Origin: Hysterangium stoloniferum
Lineage: Eukaryota > Basidiomycota > Agaricomycetes > Hysterangiales > Hysterangiaceae
NCBI GenBank assembly: GCA_015178975.1
Contig: WHVD01000005.1
Coordinates: 62,001 to 126,000 of the forward strand
DNA: 64,000 nt
Direction of reading: 5' to 3'
In this document: positions 9,621-20,600 of the stretch, piece by piece
Layout: each line of letters begins with the position of its first letter
Position numbering within the stretch: position 1 is the stretch's first letter
Notes under the pieces: model-generated
The model's database searches: none
What the model saw: the letters and a program-made list of their open reading frames with translations, nothing else
What the model was told of the DNA's origin: nothing
Made by a program: the position numbers and the translations under genes

Positions 9621-11999
9621 CAGAACGGATCTCAATTAAGGAGACTGTTTGCTACTATTCTCAGCCAATGCTTTCCTTCTGATCCAGCTGCACTCTGGCA
9701 TGAATTCAAAGCAGACATTTGTGATGACTTGAAACACTTTCTTCAGACACGTCTTCATCAACTAAATCAACCAGAGCCATCTGATCAGACAGTCCATGAC
9801 TTTGGCCTCTTTAAGCTTGAGGAAATTCCTTGTACAAGTGGGAAGCCACTCTCAGAGTACCATCATATGCCTCAATTTACAGAGCCATGGGAAGAGAGAG
9901 TGGGAAATCAATTTATCAATGAACAGAAGGCTTATGACCATGCAACTGAGCAAATAAAAGCAAATATAAATGTTGAAAAGGTGAATGAGGGCCAGAGGAT
10001 TGCATACAATCAAATTATGGATGCTGTCATTGCAAGGCATGAAACTGGAGTAGATAGAAAGCTTTTCTTTTTGAATAGACTTGCAGAGGCAAAAAACTCA
10101 TTGTACTCTGTGTTGCCTCCTCTGGCATTGCTTCATCTATTCTGAGTGGTGGGCAGACATCTCACAGCATGTTTCAAATTCCCCTTGAAGTTGATGAGAA
10201 ATTCATCTGTACAATGAAGAAAGGTTCAGATAAGGCCAATCTAATGAAAGAGGTGAGCCTTATTATTTGGGATGAGGTTCCAATGCAGAATCACTTTGTC
10301 TGTGAGGCAGTAGATCAGAGCCTTAGAGATATCCTTAACAAGGATATTCCTTTTGGAGGCATTACAGTAGCATGGGATGGTGACTTTCAACAGACATTTC
10401 CTGTCATTCCTAAAGGTTCAAAAGAGGATATTATTGGTGCATGTATCTCATGGTCTCACCTTTGGAACAATGTCAAGATTCTGTTTTTGATTGAGAATAT
10501 GCATGTGGATCCTACTGATCAAGAGAGTGCTGTTTTTGCTCAATGGCTTTTGGATATTGGACATGGAAAGGACATGCCTCTCTATCATGGAGGTTGTCTG
10601 TAATCATTATAATATCAAATGTTTACTAATAAAAGCAAAATTGCTACAAAACTTCATCTTTAAATAGCAGTATCTATTCTGAGACTATTATATTGTTAAC
10701 AACCAACCATGAGATACAATTATCCATATTACATCTTATACAACCCATAGTTATTTAAAAAATTCCATTGTATATAATTTCCTTTTTTTTACAGATGCCT
10801 ACTAATACTTTTATTAGTACTTTGTTTTTTAAAAGTTGTAATGTAGTGATTTCCATGTAAAATATGTAAAATATTATTGGAAATTTTTCATATTACAGCT
10901 GTCTTTATTAAGTAAAACCCCCTATATATTCTGGGTATGTTGAATCAAGTAGAAATCTGTTCAGATTGACAGATCCATTCTGAAGTAATACATATGTATT
11001 TAGAGGTGCCAATGATATACATATGCATGGAATGGACTATCTAAAGGTATCTATTTTTTTTAAAGTATTAGTGTTTCAAACTACTATTTTTTTTCATTGT
11101 CTACTCATGTCCAGAAAGATTCTTTAGTTTGTAATGTATGAGAGAGTTTAAAACTTTCAAAAAGTTTTAAAAACCAAATTATGTTTGAATCACATCTCAG
11201 ATGTTTAAATGACCTTTAGAGTATATTAGAATTTGGTATACTTAATAGTTTTCAGATATCCTCCCATATGTTTAAAGTCCCTGAACACATGCTATGTGGA
11301 CCAACAGTGGATAATTTAGTCTCAACTATTCATCCAAATATACATGATCCTGAGGTTCTTACCAATGAGTTTTTCTTGGAGCAGGCCATTCTCTGTCCTC
11401 GAAATTCAGATGTAGATCAAGTCAATGACATGCTCTTTGAAAAATTTCCAGGGATTAGACAAACCTACCACAGTGCAGACAGTGTCAAAGATGGAGGGGA
11501 TGAGACATTATATCCTCCTGAGTACTTAAACTCAATCAACTTTGGAGGATTGTCACCAAGTAAATTGCATTTGAAACCTGGAGTGCCATTGATGTTGCTT
11601 CGAAACTTGGATCCAGGACAAGGACTCTGTAATGGAACAAGACTGCAGTTAATACAAATGACTCACAGAGTACTTCAAGTAAAGATCATTACAGGACCTT
11701 CAGCAGGAGAGCTGGCATTCATCCCTCGAATAACAATTATTCCAAATACAAAACAAGTGCCATTTGAACTGCATTGTTGGCAGTTTCCAGTCAGGCTAGC
11801 ATTTTCTATGACTATCAGTAAGTCACAGGGTCAATCTTTAAAATTAGTTGGATTGGATCTGCATAGTCCTGTGTTCTCACATGGACAGTTTTATGTTGGT
11901 GTTTCAAGAGGGACAAATTGGGGAAGAGTGAAAACCCTACTCCATGACACTGATATGACTGCAAATGTAGTGTCTAAGGATATTATTATTGATCCATGA
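9620..11999 (+). pseudogene. Helitron Pif1-like helicase domain, broken and interrupted
   Basis: The frame at 9555-10145 leads into the helicase. The Walker A site near 10070-10100 reads NRLAEAKNS where GPxGxGKT is expected, so ATP binding is lost, and a frameshift follows. The frame at 10169-10603 has Walker B as LIIWDEVPM (10257-10283) and helicase motifs to PLYH. A 676-bp GGAGG repeat (10589-11264) interrupts it. At 11268 the protein resumes in register with MFKVPEHML and continues through LRNLDPGQGLCNGTRL and FSMTISKSQGQSLK to the stop at 11997-11999, typical of Helitron helicase C-termini. Copy 2 carries the same interruption at the same residue, so that insertion predates the duplication. 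Confidence 0.85.
10589..11264 (+). mobile_element. Solo 676-bp GGAGG repeat (family 1) in helicase gene
   Basis: It starts GGAGGTTGTCTG and ends CAGATATCCTCC, flanked by a 3-bp duplication CAT (10586-10588 and 11265-11267). Removing it with one CAT restores the helicase reading frame. It matches, with visible divergence, the full length of the direct repeats that bound the 7-kb element at 44892-51892. It therefore looks like the solo-repeat remnant of such an element. It contains no gene. Confidence 0.85.
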
Positions 12000-12263
12000 G
12001 TAAGTATTCAGCAAGGTTACTAAAGGAGACTGACTTATGTTTTTTAGGTTCAATGAATTTACAAATGTATATAATGTATATAATTCTGAATAATGTAACA
12101 TTTAATTACTTTCAAATAAGTTTCTGAATGAATAAATAGGAAACTGGAATGTACAGAAGTGGTCACAGAAGGTAATACAAACTGCTGATGTAGTGTTTAA
12201 AGACATTATTATTGATCCACCAGGTCACAAAGCAACCAAGTAAAGCTGTGGGGTGGTAGCATG

Positions 12264-12282
12264 GTGGGGGCTTGCCCTCCAC
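12264..12282 (+). other. GC-rich hairpin near Helitron 3' end
   Basis: GTGGGGG, a CTTG loop and CCCTCCAC can form a 7-bp stem with one mismatch. In copy 2 (around 57647-57665) the right arm reads CCCCCCAC and the stem is perfect. Helitrons commonly have a hairpin just before the 3' terminus, but the usual CTRR end is not obvious here, so the exact end is unresolved. Confidence 0.45.
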
Positions 12283-12681
12283 AGGTCACAGCCTTGTATG
12301 TTATCTAGATGCCCTTAAAATATTATGACATAAGCATTAGTATTTCCCATACTATAAATAAGATAATAATAAAATCACATTGGAAGGGTTTTGTCCCAGT
12401 CACATGATTAGCACAAAACCTTATTGATTATCTGCAAATCAGGTTTTGTTTAATCATGACCTGTCAAAATTAGATATATATATAGCTGTTCACTTTCTAG
12501 TTCAACAACATCCCCACAACTCAACAGTCTACACCATGAAAACTCTTACTCCAGCTCAGGTTAGTCACATTCTCACTCTGCTCAATAAGGGCAAGTCTGC
12601 TTCTTAGATCTCTGCAATCACTGGCAGAGGCCTGTCCACCATATCCAGAATTCACTTTACCCATTGCCTATCACTTGCCAA

Positions 12682-12915
12682 AGTGTTGAATGAGTAATGG
12701 TTGACCTGGATATATTAATATCTTACTGATGACTAATCATCTCAGTAGTAACTGGTTCTTAATAGAACTACTCTTAATGGCCTGATAGCTCAGGGGTTAA
12801 GAGCACTAGATATGTAATCCAAACTTAGTGGTTGCTGGTTCAAATCCAGCTCAGGTCAATATTTTCACCCTGCTTATGTAATTCTTACACAAAGCACCTG
12901 GTAGCTGTCCATGCA
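12682..12915 (+). mobile_element. tRNA-containing insertion in Tc1 transposase (possible SINE)
   Basis: Transposase coding stops making sense after CLSLAK (about 12680) and resumes with KLSPSDI at about 12915. The intervening 230 bp has no transposase similarity and includes a tRNA-like unit at 12779-12858, about 97 bp from the left edge. Clear target duplications were not found. In a typical SINE the tRNA-like part is at the 5' end, so the assignment is tentative. Confidence 0.4.
12779..12858 (+). tRNA. tRNA-Thr(UGU)-like sequence, gene or SINE head
   Basis: The acceptor stem GGCCTGA pairs with TCAGGTC over all 7 positions (one G-U), with discriminator A. The D-stem GCTC/GAGC (4/4) and T-stem GCTGG/CCAGC (5/5) with loop TTCAAAT are intact. 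A-box (TAGCTCAGGGG) and B-box (GGTTCAAATCC) are good. The anticodon arm is irregular: stem CTAGA/TCCAA pairs at only three positions, loop position 33 is A instead of T, and the variable region is long. The anticodon by position is TGT (12813-12815). Lying in a dead transposase, it may be a SINE head or tRNA pseudogene. Confidence 0.5.
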
Positions 12916-13997
12916 AGCTTTCTCCCTCAGATATTCATTATTCCATCCAACACTTCTCAGAAGGCAGAACATGCCACTGAGCTCACCAAAATCCTTCAAA
13001 ATATGACTGGAGAGTCCATTTCAGTGAAGACTGTTCATAGAGCACTCAAGAAGGCTGGAATGAGGGCTGTGATGAAGAGAAAAAGGCCTTTACTCATTAA
13101 GAGGCATAGGAAGGCAAGAATGGACTTTGCTCTGGCACACAAGGACTGGACTGTGGATGATTGGAAGAGGGTTGTTTGGTCAGATGAGACAAAAATCAAT
13201 CATTTGGGGTCAGATGGGAGGAAGTAGGTGTGGAAAAGGGCAGGAGAGGGGCTCAGTGGCTGGTCGAGGATACAGTCAAGTTTGGAGGAGGAAATCTGAT
13301 GTTGTGGGGTTGTATGTTGTGGGAAGGACCAGGATATTCCACCAAGATTGATGGAAGGATGGATGTTGACCTTTATATTAGCATTCTGGAAGATGATGTT
13401 CAAGCAACCATGGAGTACTATGGCAAGAACACAGAAGATGTGGTCTTTCAGCAAGACAATGACCCCAAACACAAGAGCAAGAAGGCCACCAATTGGTTTA
13501 AAGACAATGAATTTGTGGTCATGGTATGGCCACCTTAGTATGCTGACCTTAATCCAATTGAATACCCTGGTATTATCTCAAAAAGAGGCTGGGAGAGTAT
13601 GAAGTGGCACCCAAGAGTATTCATGAGTTGTGGGATAGGGTTCAGACAGAGTGGGAGAAGATCCCTGTCTCTACTTGTCAGAACTTGATGGAGAGTATGC
13701 TTAGAAAGGTTGAGGCTGTTTTGAAGGCCAAGGGAGGCTACTGTATACCAAGTATTAGATTGTTTGATTTGTGTTTTTATACCAGGGACAAAACCCTTCC
13801 AATGTGATTTCATTAGTGTTTTGTTTATAGTGTGGGAAATACTAATGCTTATGTCATAATATTTTAAGGACACAGATAACATATACATAGATCTAACCAA
13901 CCACCAAATTTCAGGTCTGTATCAACAGTGGTTCTTGAGTTATTCAAGAATCTTTGCACAACAAAAAATTGTTGGAAGGGTTTTGTCCCTCACTATA

Positions 13998-14356
13998 TAT
14001 CTAATCTTTTGACCTGTTTATAAATAGTTTTACTGTTTGTTAAATAGTATCAAATATTTATAAACTAGCTAGAATTGAAGTTGAATCTAGTTTCTTGTTA
14101 TTCGTATTTTAGGAGTTGTTTTCATAGAAAAAGAAGAGCTTGCAAAAGTAGCTTTAAAAACCTTCTTTGTGAAGTAGGGTGCATATATTCAAGTAGACTC
14201 TTGACTTCAGGGGTTCTAAGTCAATTCAGGCTGCCACTGATTAATATTAAATACTTAAATTATTTTACCTTGCAGTGAATTGAGTATTTGTATATTTTGA
14301 TAGAGCATTAGACTCCTTTTTCAGAAGATAGTATTAAAATATGGCTAATACATTAC
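13998..14356 (+). repeat. Repeat E, last segment
   Basis: This directly continues repeat E across the Tc1 insertion (joining at the TA at 2640-2641 and 13996-13997). It matches, inverted, 39838-40215 in the gypsy element; both end in ...AATACATTACAC. It is AT-rich and no gene is seen. Confidence 0.65.
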
Positions 14357-14698
14357 ACTAGTACAATCTCTATTGTCAGCCCCCCAATCAACTTGTTTCT
14401 CATCATTGGCCCCCCAACTTAAAGCATTCTTGCTCCTTTTCAGCTTAGATCTTAACAAGGATACAAACACTTATTAGATTTCAAGAGAATTTGGATCAGT
14501 GTACAACAATGTTGCAGAGGTGGTGTGGGGAAATATTGTTAGAATAGATGATATAAGGACCAGGAGTGACCAAACTCAGACTCAGACTCAAACTCAAATG
14601 ACCAGCAGTGGTAGATTGCCAACACACAGATAGCGCTACGGTAAGTACATGTGGGTACATATGGGTCCACAACGAACAAATATAGGTGAAGTACCACT
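14357..14698. repeat. Intergenic stretch with inverted LTR-F fragment
   Basis: From about 14530 to 14660 the sequence resembles, inverted, the segment at 19495-19645 (shared CCACATGTACTTACC-type and GACCCATATGTACC-type motifs) and more distantly the LTR at 30686. This indicates a decayed copia-type LTR. The rest holds nothing recognisable. Confidence 0.45.
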
Positions 14699-15761
14699 GG
14701 CGCCCCCCACTATGACATTCCCAAAATGGTAATGATTACAAATACGATATGACCCTCAGAATGGTAATGATTACACATATGATAGGATAATCGATAAGAT
14801 CCTCTGCACTCACGCACTTTCTTGTGTATGTTCGCTCTCTCGCTTCTTATTATGTTGTCGTCTGTCATCCCCTGTGTACCACCACCCCAGTTTACCATAG
14901 AGCCACTCGTCCACTCATAGATTATCTGTATATAATTATCCCTAAATACCCAAGACAATTGTCCTCCCTCCAACAAGACATCTCTTGCACAAAGTCCTAC
15001 ATTATATAGTTATCATAACACCATCAGACGACAGTATATAATCGCAACATCTCTACTGGTATTGGAAAGGTATAGCTGTTTGATGGACCACATCTATCTG
15101 AACGCATTTATAGATTCTTAGAATTATGAGGTATGATAATCGTGGGCTTCCGGTTGAGGCATCTTCATCATTTAGACTGTTCCTCAACAGTCTTCAGTTC
15201 CCAGGGTTCTGGGGAAACCCACTGTAAGGAGGGAACGCCAAGTTCGAGAAGCTTGCCGAAGGCTTTGGAGAAACTAGACGAAGGAGGGACGTCAAACAAC
15301 TATGAGAGCCGGGGGAGAGAAAAAGTTACGCACTCGGCGAAGAACAACGACTCATCCGCAGCATACTTCTTAACCCATTGCTTGAATGACTTGTCCTGCG
15401 CGAGCGCATAATCGGCCCTACATCCCCAAACCAGACCACACCCAATCAGGCATCAGCACAGGCCACAGACAGAATCAACACACGTACGGCAGCATAAGAG
15501 TTCCAGTCTTCTTGTCCTGCAGCTGCTTTGGCCCATTCCACTTCCTCCACACCCATTTCTCCTCGTTGCCTTGTGTTTACTATCCCCAGCACCTTCTTCA
15601 TGCACCAGGGTTTAGCACAATTTCTGAACATCGTTGAAGGTAGTGTTTGTAGACGTGTTGTTTGTTTGGTTCAGGTGGTGTTTGTGGACGTGTTGTTTGG
15701 TATGGGTTGTTTGGGTTTGTAGTGAATTCCTTTTTTGGGAAATGTCATAGTGGGGGGCGCC
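14699..15761. mobile_element. TIR-flanked non-autonomous DNA transposon
   Basis: The left end starts GGCGCCCCCCACTATGACAT at 14699; the right end at 15761 is its exact inverted copy, giving 21-22 bp perfect TIRs followed by a looser match. The element is about 1.06 kb. A 92-codon frame at 15133-15411 has no recognisable domain, so it looks non-autonomous. Flanking bases (ACT, TGT) show no clear target duplication, so the superfamily is undetermined. Confidence 0.6.
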
Positions 15762-16294
15762 TGTGCTCGTTATATAGGTGGCACAATGCAGACAAGACGA
15801 TCCGCAGCTTAATGTTGGGGAGGTAACCTGAAAGACTGTGAAAGGAATCAATGATGCAAACAATGAAAGTTGAGCACAGGCAGACTCGACGTCGCACGGA
15901 AGCATCCCGTGCTCCAATGCAGTACAGCTAATTATTAAAAGTATGAGTGAGGACAGCGATTGGTACTCTAGTAGATTTATCATGTGGCAGTGTTCTAATT
16001 CTTCCCTTTGATAATTAGCGGCCAGTATAGAGTGTAAGAATCAGCGAGAGATCCCAAGGCCGGCAACAGAACGCCATGACTTTGCAGTCACCTCCAAGCA
16101 GCTGAAATGACGGTGTCGTTGTCGGTATCAACAAGGGATATAGTGATGTGGGAAATTACAGCCAATATGTAAAATGGGATCATAAATAGTTCTATAGGTA
16201 GTGGTTCTGTGAGTGGTTTATCTGACTTTGCTTTCTGTGTATGATATCTCTCCCGAACAATGAGTGCGACGGCTACAAAGATGAGCAGATCAGC
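15762..16294. other. Intergenic, nothing recognised
   Basis: Base composition is more balanced than in the transposon blocks. I see no supported gene, repeat or RNA here. Confidence 0.4.
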
Positions 16295-18700
16295 CTAACG
16301 ATGGAACAACCCCATTGCTGCCAACTGATCAGTGTACACCATAATCCTTTGCATCAAGTTGTACTTATCTGCAGCAAATCGTGTAATCAACCTTTCCGGC
16401 AACAACGGATCAAAAGGACAAAAATTGTAAGACCCTCCAATATAAACAGCACATTCCCAATGATCGTAAAGAGCATTCCTAATAGTACTAGTACAGCCGG
16501 TAGAATATGGGGTGAGCGACCTCGGAAATAATAACTTTACGAAAGCAATGTTTGAAAACATGGATGAGGGGAAGGTGTTGACTTGGGTGTGAAGGGCATG
16601 CACCATGAGGTGCTAGCTTAAAAAGTAAGTCGACAACGTGAGTGTGAGTGTGTAAATATGTGTTTCCAACAGTACAACGATGTCTGGAATGACACCCGCA
16701 ATGGCGGGTCGAAATGCGGCTATGGTGAAATGTCAGGAGCTGGATTCCCATCCCATGGTCACATACCTCACCTTGCATTGAAACAGTCCCCAGGACCGAT
16801 ATTGCGCTTGTTCGAACGTGCAAGTGGGAGTGCTTCGACAATGAAAGAATGTCGGGAATGGCACCCACAATGGCGGGTCGAAATTCGGCTGTGAATGCCA
16901 GCTGGATTCCCATGGCATTGTCAAACACCGCACTTTGATCTGAGACCTTCCCATGGGCGGATACTGCGCTTCATCGAACGCCCAAGTCAGAGCGCCCCAA
17001 CAACGCAAGAACGATGGGAATGACACCCGCAATCGCTACTCGAAATTCGGCTGTAGTCAAATGTCAGCTGGATTTCCATCCCATTGTCACACACCGCACC
17101 CTGCTCTGAAACCTTCTCGACCACCAATACTGCACTTGATCGCACACGGCAGTGAGAGTGCTTCAACAGTATCACAACGTCGGGAATAACACCCGCAATG
17201 GCGGCTCCAAATTCGGCTGTGGTCAAATACAGGTGGATTCCGATCCCATTGTCACGCGCCGCACCTTGCTCTGAAACCTTCTCCAGGAGCGATACTACGC
17301 TTGATCGAACGTCACAGTTAGAGTCATTCAACAGTATAACAATGTCAGGAATGACACCCCCAATGGCGGCTCAAAATTCGGCTGTGGTCAAATGTCAGAT
17401 GGATTCCCATCCCATTGTCACACACCGCACCTTGCGTTAAAACATTCCCCAGGGCCGATACTGCGCTTGATCGAACGTCCAAGTGAGAATGCTTCAACAG
17501 TGCAAGAATGTCGGGAATCGCATCCGCAATAGCGGCTTGAAATTGGGCTGTGGTCAAATGTCAGCGGCATTCCCATCCCATTGTCACACACCGCACCTAG
17601 GTCTGAAACCTTCCCCCCAGGGCCAATACTGCGCTTGATCGAACGTCAGAGTCGGAGTCTTTCAACAGTATCGGAACGTCAGGAATGACACCAACAATAG
17701 GGACTCGAAATTCAGCTGTATCAAATGTCAAATGGATTCCCATTCTATTGTCACACCGCACCTTCTTGGTCTGAAACCTTCCCCACAACCGATACTGCAC
17801 TGTATCGAACGTCCAAGTCAGAGTGCTTCAACAGTGCAAGAATGTCACATGCAATGGCGACGCAAAATTAGGCTGTGGTCAAATGTCAGCTGAAATTCCA
17901 TCCCATTGTCACACACCGCACCTTGCTCTGAAACCTTCCCCAGGGCCCAGACCACACTTGATCGAACGTGCCGATCAAAGTCCTTCGACAGTGCAACAAT
18001 GTCGGAAATGACACCCGCAATGGCGGCTTGAAATTCGGCTGTGGTCAAATCTAAGATGGATTTCCATCCCATTGTCAAACACCACACCTTGCTCTGAAAC
18101 CTTCTCCAAGACCGATAATGCACTTAATCGGACGCACCAGTTAGAGCGCTTCAACGGTGCAACAATGTTGGGAATGACACCCGCAATGGCGGCTTGAAAT
18201 TCGGCTGTGGTCAAATGTCAGCTAGATCCCTATCCTATTGTCACACACCACACATTGCTCTCAAACCTTCCCCAGCGCCGTTACTGCACTTGATCGAACA
18301 CGCCCGTCAGAGTGGTTCAACAGTATCACAACGTCGGGAATGACACCCGCAATGGCGGCTCGAAATTCAGCTGTAGTCAAACGTCAACTGCATTACCATC
18401 CCATTATCACACACTGCACCTTGCTCTGAAACCTTCCCGAGGGCCGGTACTGCGCTTGATCTAACCTCAGAGTCAGAGTCCCTCAACTGTGCAAGAATGT
18501 CGGGAATGACAGCCGCACTGGTGGCTCGAGTTTCGGCTGTGGTCAAATTTCAGCTGGAGGCCCATCCCATTGGCACACACAGCACCCTGCCCTGAAACCT
18601 TCCCCAGGACGGATAGTTCCCTGGATCGAACGCGCCAGTGAAAGTCCTTTAACAGTGCAATAATGTTGGGCATGGCACCGACCATACTACGGGGAACCTA
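16295..18700 (-). CDS. HEAT/armadillo-repeat protein gene, one repeat per exon
   Basis: Read on the minus strand, the array has a period of about 166 bp with 12 intron-like units (near 18550, 18383, 18215, 18050, 17885, 17725, 17560, 17396, 17231, 17066, 16905 and 16740). Each exon is about 117 nt and encodes a 39-residue HEAT repeat with core AAIAGVIPDIVALLK, then DVRSSAV and LGKVSEQ. The intron between repeats is about 49 nt, begins GTGCGGTGTG, has a CTGAC branch-like motif and ends CCACAG. Splicing after the first base of a codon keeps frame. HEAT repeats form helical solenoids for protein binding. Some repeats have indels that break phase. The 5' start (possibly ATG at about 18685) and the 3' exons (an unrecognised frame at 16295-16606) are uncertain; it may be partly decayed. 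Confidence 0.7.
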
Positions 18701-19494
18701 GCTGAACGCCGGCCCATATTATATCGTACTCCTCGTCCACTTGGCATTTTCTTCCCACATTCCACTAGTGATCATTCCACACCATCTGCTTTTTTAACCC
18801 TTTTCTTCATTCACTCCGTTTCTTTTCCTGTTGTGATAATAATTAGATACGTGTATTTGACTTGTGGTATACGCAGTTTACCTGCTATTAAACCTTTTTC
18901 TCCTAGCACTTTCCTGAAATCCGCCGCCCATTAATCAGTTTCTTTGCTGGAGCCATGGAGAAAATCCCTACCAAGATGCTAATATGCTAACCGTTCGCAG
19001 GTTACACGTAAGCCTTCCTCTTCTGACAGTGCTCCATCAATAGTCGCCGCCATTAACGTCCTTCGCCCGTATGGTGCTGCACCCATAGTGGCCACCATTT
19101 CAATTTGTTCTGTCGGCACCTCTAGGTTACCGTCATCTATGTTTACCCAAATACAAATATAAACCGCTCAACCCAATGTCTTCACGCAAGGACCTAAATT
19201 GTCCAACTGATGTAATGGTCTCCCAACATGTGGGAGTGTTTTGAAGGGCGTAAGGTACGCTTTTTTCATGAGTTGTCTGTTGGCGGCGATAGGAGTCCTG
19301 ACATTGCAAGGAAAGAAACTTCGGCAAGCGCTGCATCATGTATAGTGACGACGCCTGCGGTGAGGTGAAAGCAGTTCTCCAAAATCCTTGACTGCACACA
19401 ATTTTAGTAGATGGGTTTGTGGAAAACTTGACAGTTTTTCTAGAGGACTTTTAGTCGTGGCAACCTCCCGGTCAAACAAAAGAGAGTTTACTCG
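18701..19494. other. Upstream of HEAT gene, no confident gene
   Basis: A minus-strand frame at 19133-19399 (88 codons) has no recognisable domain. It could be a 5' exon of the HEAT gene or chance. Nothing else is supported. Confidence 0.3.
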
Positions 19495-19980
19495 ATTCTG
19501 TCCATGTGGTTTGGACCCATATGTACCTACATACATGTACTTACCGTGGCACTATCTGCATGTTGGCAATCTACCACTGCCGGTCATTCAAGTCTGAGTT
19601 TGGTCGCTCCTGGTTATTTCTGTATCTTTCGACCATCTATTCTAACAATTACAAATTAAACGGGTGTTGAACAACACCATCGAAATGTCTAATTTCGGGC
19701 ATGGCCGCCCGGTATCAATAAACTCTCGGGCACGGCCATACACATCAATAACACAATACCTAGCAACGTATGTGGTCAAACGTATATATAAACTAAAGGA
19801 TTATGACAGTATCACCTCAGTCCGTTATATCATATACGAGACTGAGGTGAGTTCCGAAACAGTTATGTATTCGCACATAATGTAACTAATAATCGTCCAT
19901 TATTTTATTGTATTTAGGTACACAAAATACTAGTCCGTTATATCATATACGAGACTGAGTTTATTGTATTTAGGTCTTAC
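19495..19980 (+). repeat. Copia-type LTR fragments
   Basis: 19495-19645 resembles the LTR at 30686-31107 (shared TGTGGTTTGGACCCATA-like start and GGCAATCTACCACTG). From 19666 a second fragment begins TGTTGAACAACACC. It holds two copies of TCCGTTATATCATATACGAG followed by ACTGAG (near 19822 and 19932). That motif is a degenerate match to the CAGTCTCATATGATAGTACA motif in the copia LTR at 58011. Confidence 0.5.
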
Positions 19981-20600
19981 TTCTAACGACGGGGAATGGG
20001 CCTGTTGATCGTCCGTGTGTCCCCTTTGTATCCACTTATTTCAAACCAAAACAGCACACCTTGGCGCAAAAGAATAGCCCGGGAGATAGGGAGGAAGAAT
20101 ACAAAGTGGTCAACACAATGCCTTTATGCATAGATTAGGTTTGATAGCTTTCCTGTGAGGGTCGGTCCTGGTTCCGGTGGTTGCTCCGCACAGTGGGATA
20201 GTTCAAGTTTCTCAGGTCATAACAAGTCACGGTGGACTTGAATTCACCGTATGCGTTCCAATGCTTTTTTTTTTTCACCAAGGGCACGCCATGCCATCAC
20301 GCGAGAGACCTATATTTGCATGTTCCTTAAATGCGTTATGATCGAACCCAGGCGACTATAGCTAGTCGCCCTTATCGATTGGGCACGACGATATGCATGC
20401 AATAGATTGAATTGTAATTGTTTGGTTGCGCTATGAATTTTGTAGTGCACGCTAAAGTGGCGATGAATATATTTTCCGCTGCAGAGGACCAAAGGATATC
20501 CGGCTTCAATATCGAAGCGTCTATTTACTAACGGGGGCTTAGCGAAGGTCTGTCAATGCCAGAAGAGTGAATTAATGATTCGCAACCGCTCACAACCGAA
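19981..20600. other. Intergenic, weak tRNA-like palindrome only
   Basis: Around 20345-20385 the minus strand has GGCGACTAGCTATAGTCGCC, a near-perfect palindrome, followed by GGGTTCGATCATAA, which resembles a pol III B-box. It does not fold as a tRNA. Otherwise I see no gene. Confidence 0.3.

Larger units (their letters stand above)
3189..12295 (+). mobile_element. Helitron copy 1 (inactivated)
   Basis: The extent is set by comparison with copy 2 from 31315. Similarity starts at the motif AGTTCTCTGGAGAAG (preceded by CC here and TC in copy 2; Helitrons start with TC). It runs through an A-rich tract, an intron-like leader, a Rep/helicase gene, and a GC-rich hairpin at 12264-12282. Coding content is diagnostic: a Helitron-like N-terminal domain followed by a Pif1-type helicase. 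Two later insertions lie within it: LTR-B (4036-5078) and a 676-bp GGAGG repeat (10589-11264). Its 3' side abuts Tc1 sequence that copy 2 also carries. Stops, frameshifts and loss of the nickase and Walker A motifs make it non-autonomous. Confidence 0.8.
12536..13807 (+). pseudogene. Tc1/mariner transposase, broken
   Basis: It starts MKTLTPAQVSHILTLLNKG, a Tc1 helix-turn-helix N-terminus. The first stop is a TAG after KSAS (12606), where the sister copy at 57918 has CAG. About 230 bp of foreign sequence (12682-12915) containing a tRNA-like unit interrupts it. Coding resumes as KLSPSDIHYSIQH and continues through VVWSDETKINHLG (first catalytic Asp), VFQQDNDPKHKSKK (second Asp) and NPIEYP (Glu region, shifted). 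The length fits a Tc1 transposase of about 340 residues once the insert is removed. Stops at 13225 and 13538 and frameshifts inactivate it. Confidence 0.85.
2642..13995 (+). mobile_element. Tc1/mariner element split by Helitron copy 1
   Basis: The left TIR begins CAGTGAGGGACAAAACCCTT at 2642 and is traceable to about 2755. The right TIR is its inverted match at about 13780-13995, ending in CACTA where CACTG is expected. TA flanks both ends (2640-2641 and 13996-13997). The left TIR appears to resume at about 12295, after Helitron copy 1, and leads into the transposase pseudogene at 12536. The insertion site is inside repeat E, whose halves rejoin across it. Confidence 0.75.

Noticed and set aside
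15133-15411. 92-codon frame inside the TIR element
   Set aside because: Composition-driven, with no recognisable motif. It is not called as a gene.
20335-20400. Possible minus-strand tRNA
   Set aside because: There is a strong central palindrome and B-box-like motif, but no acceptor stem and no valid T-stem.
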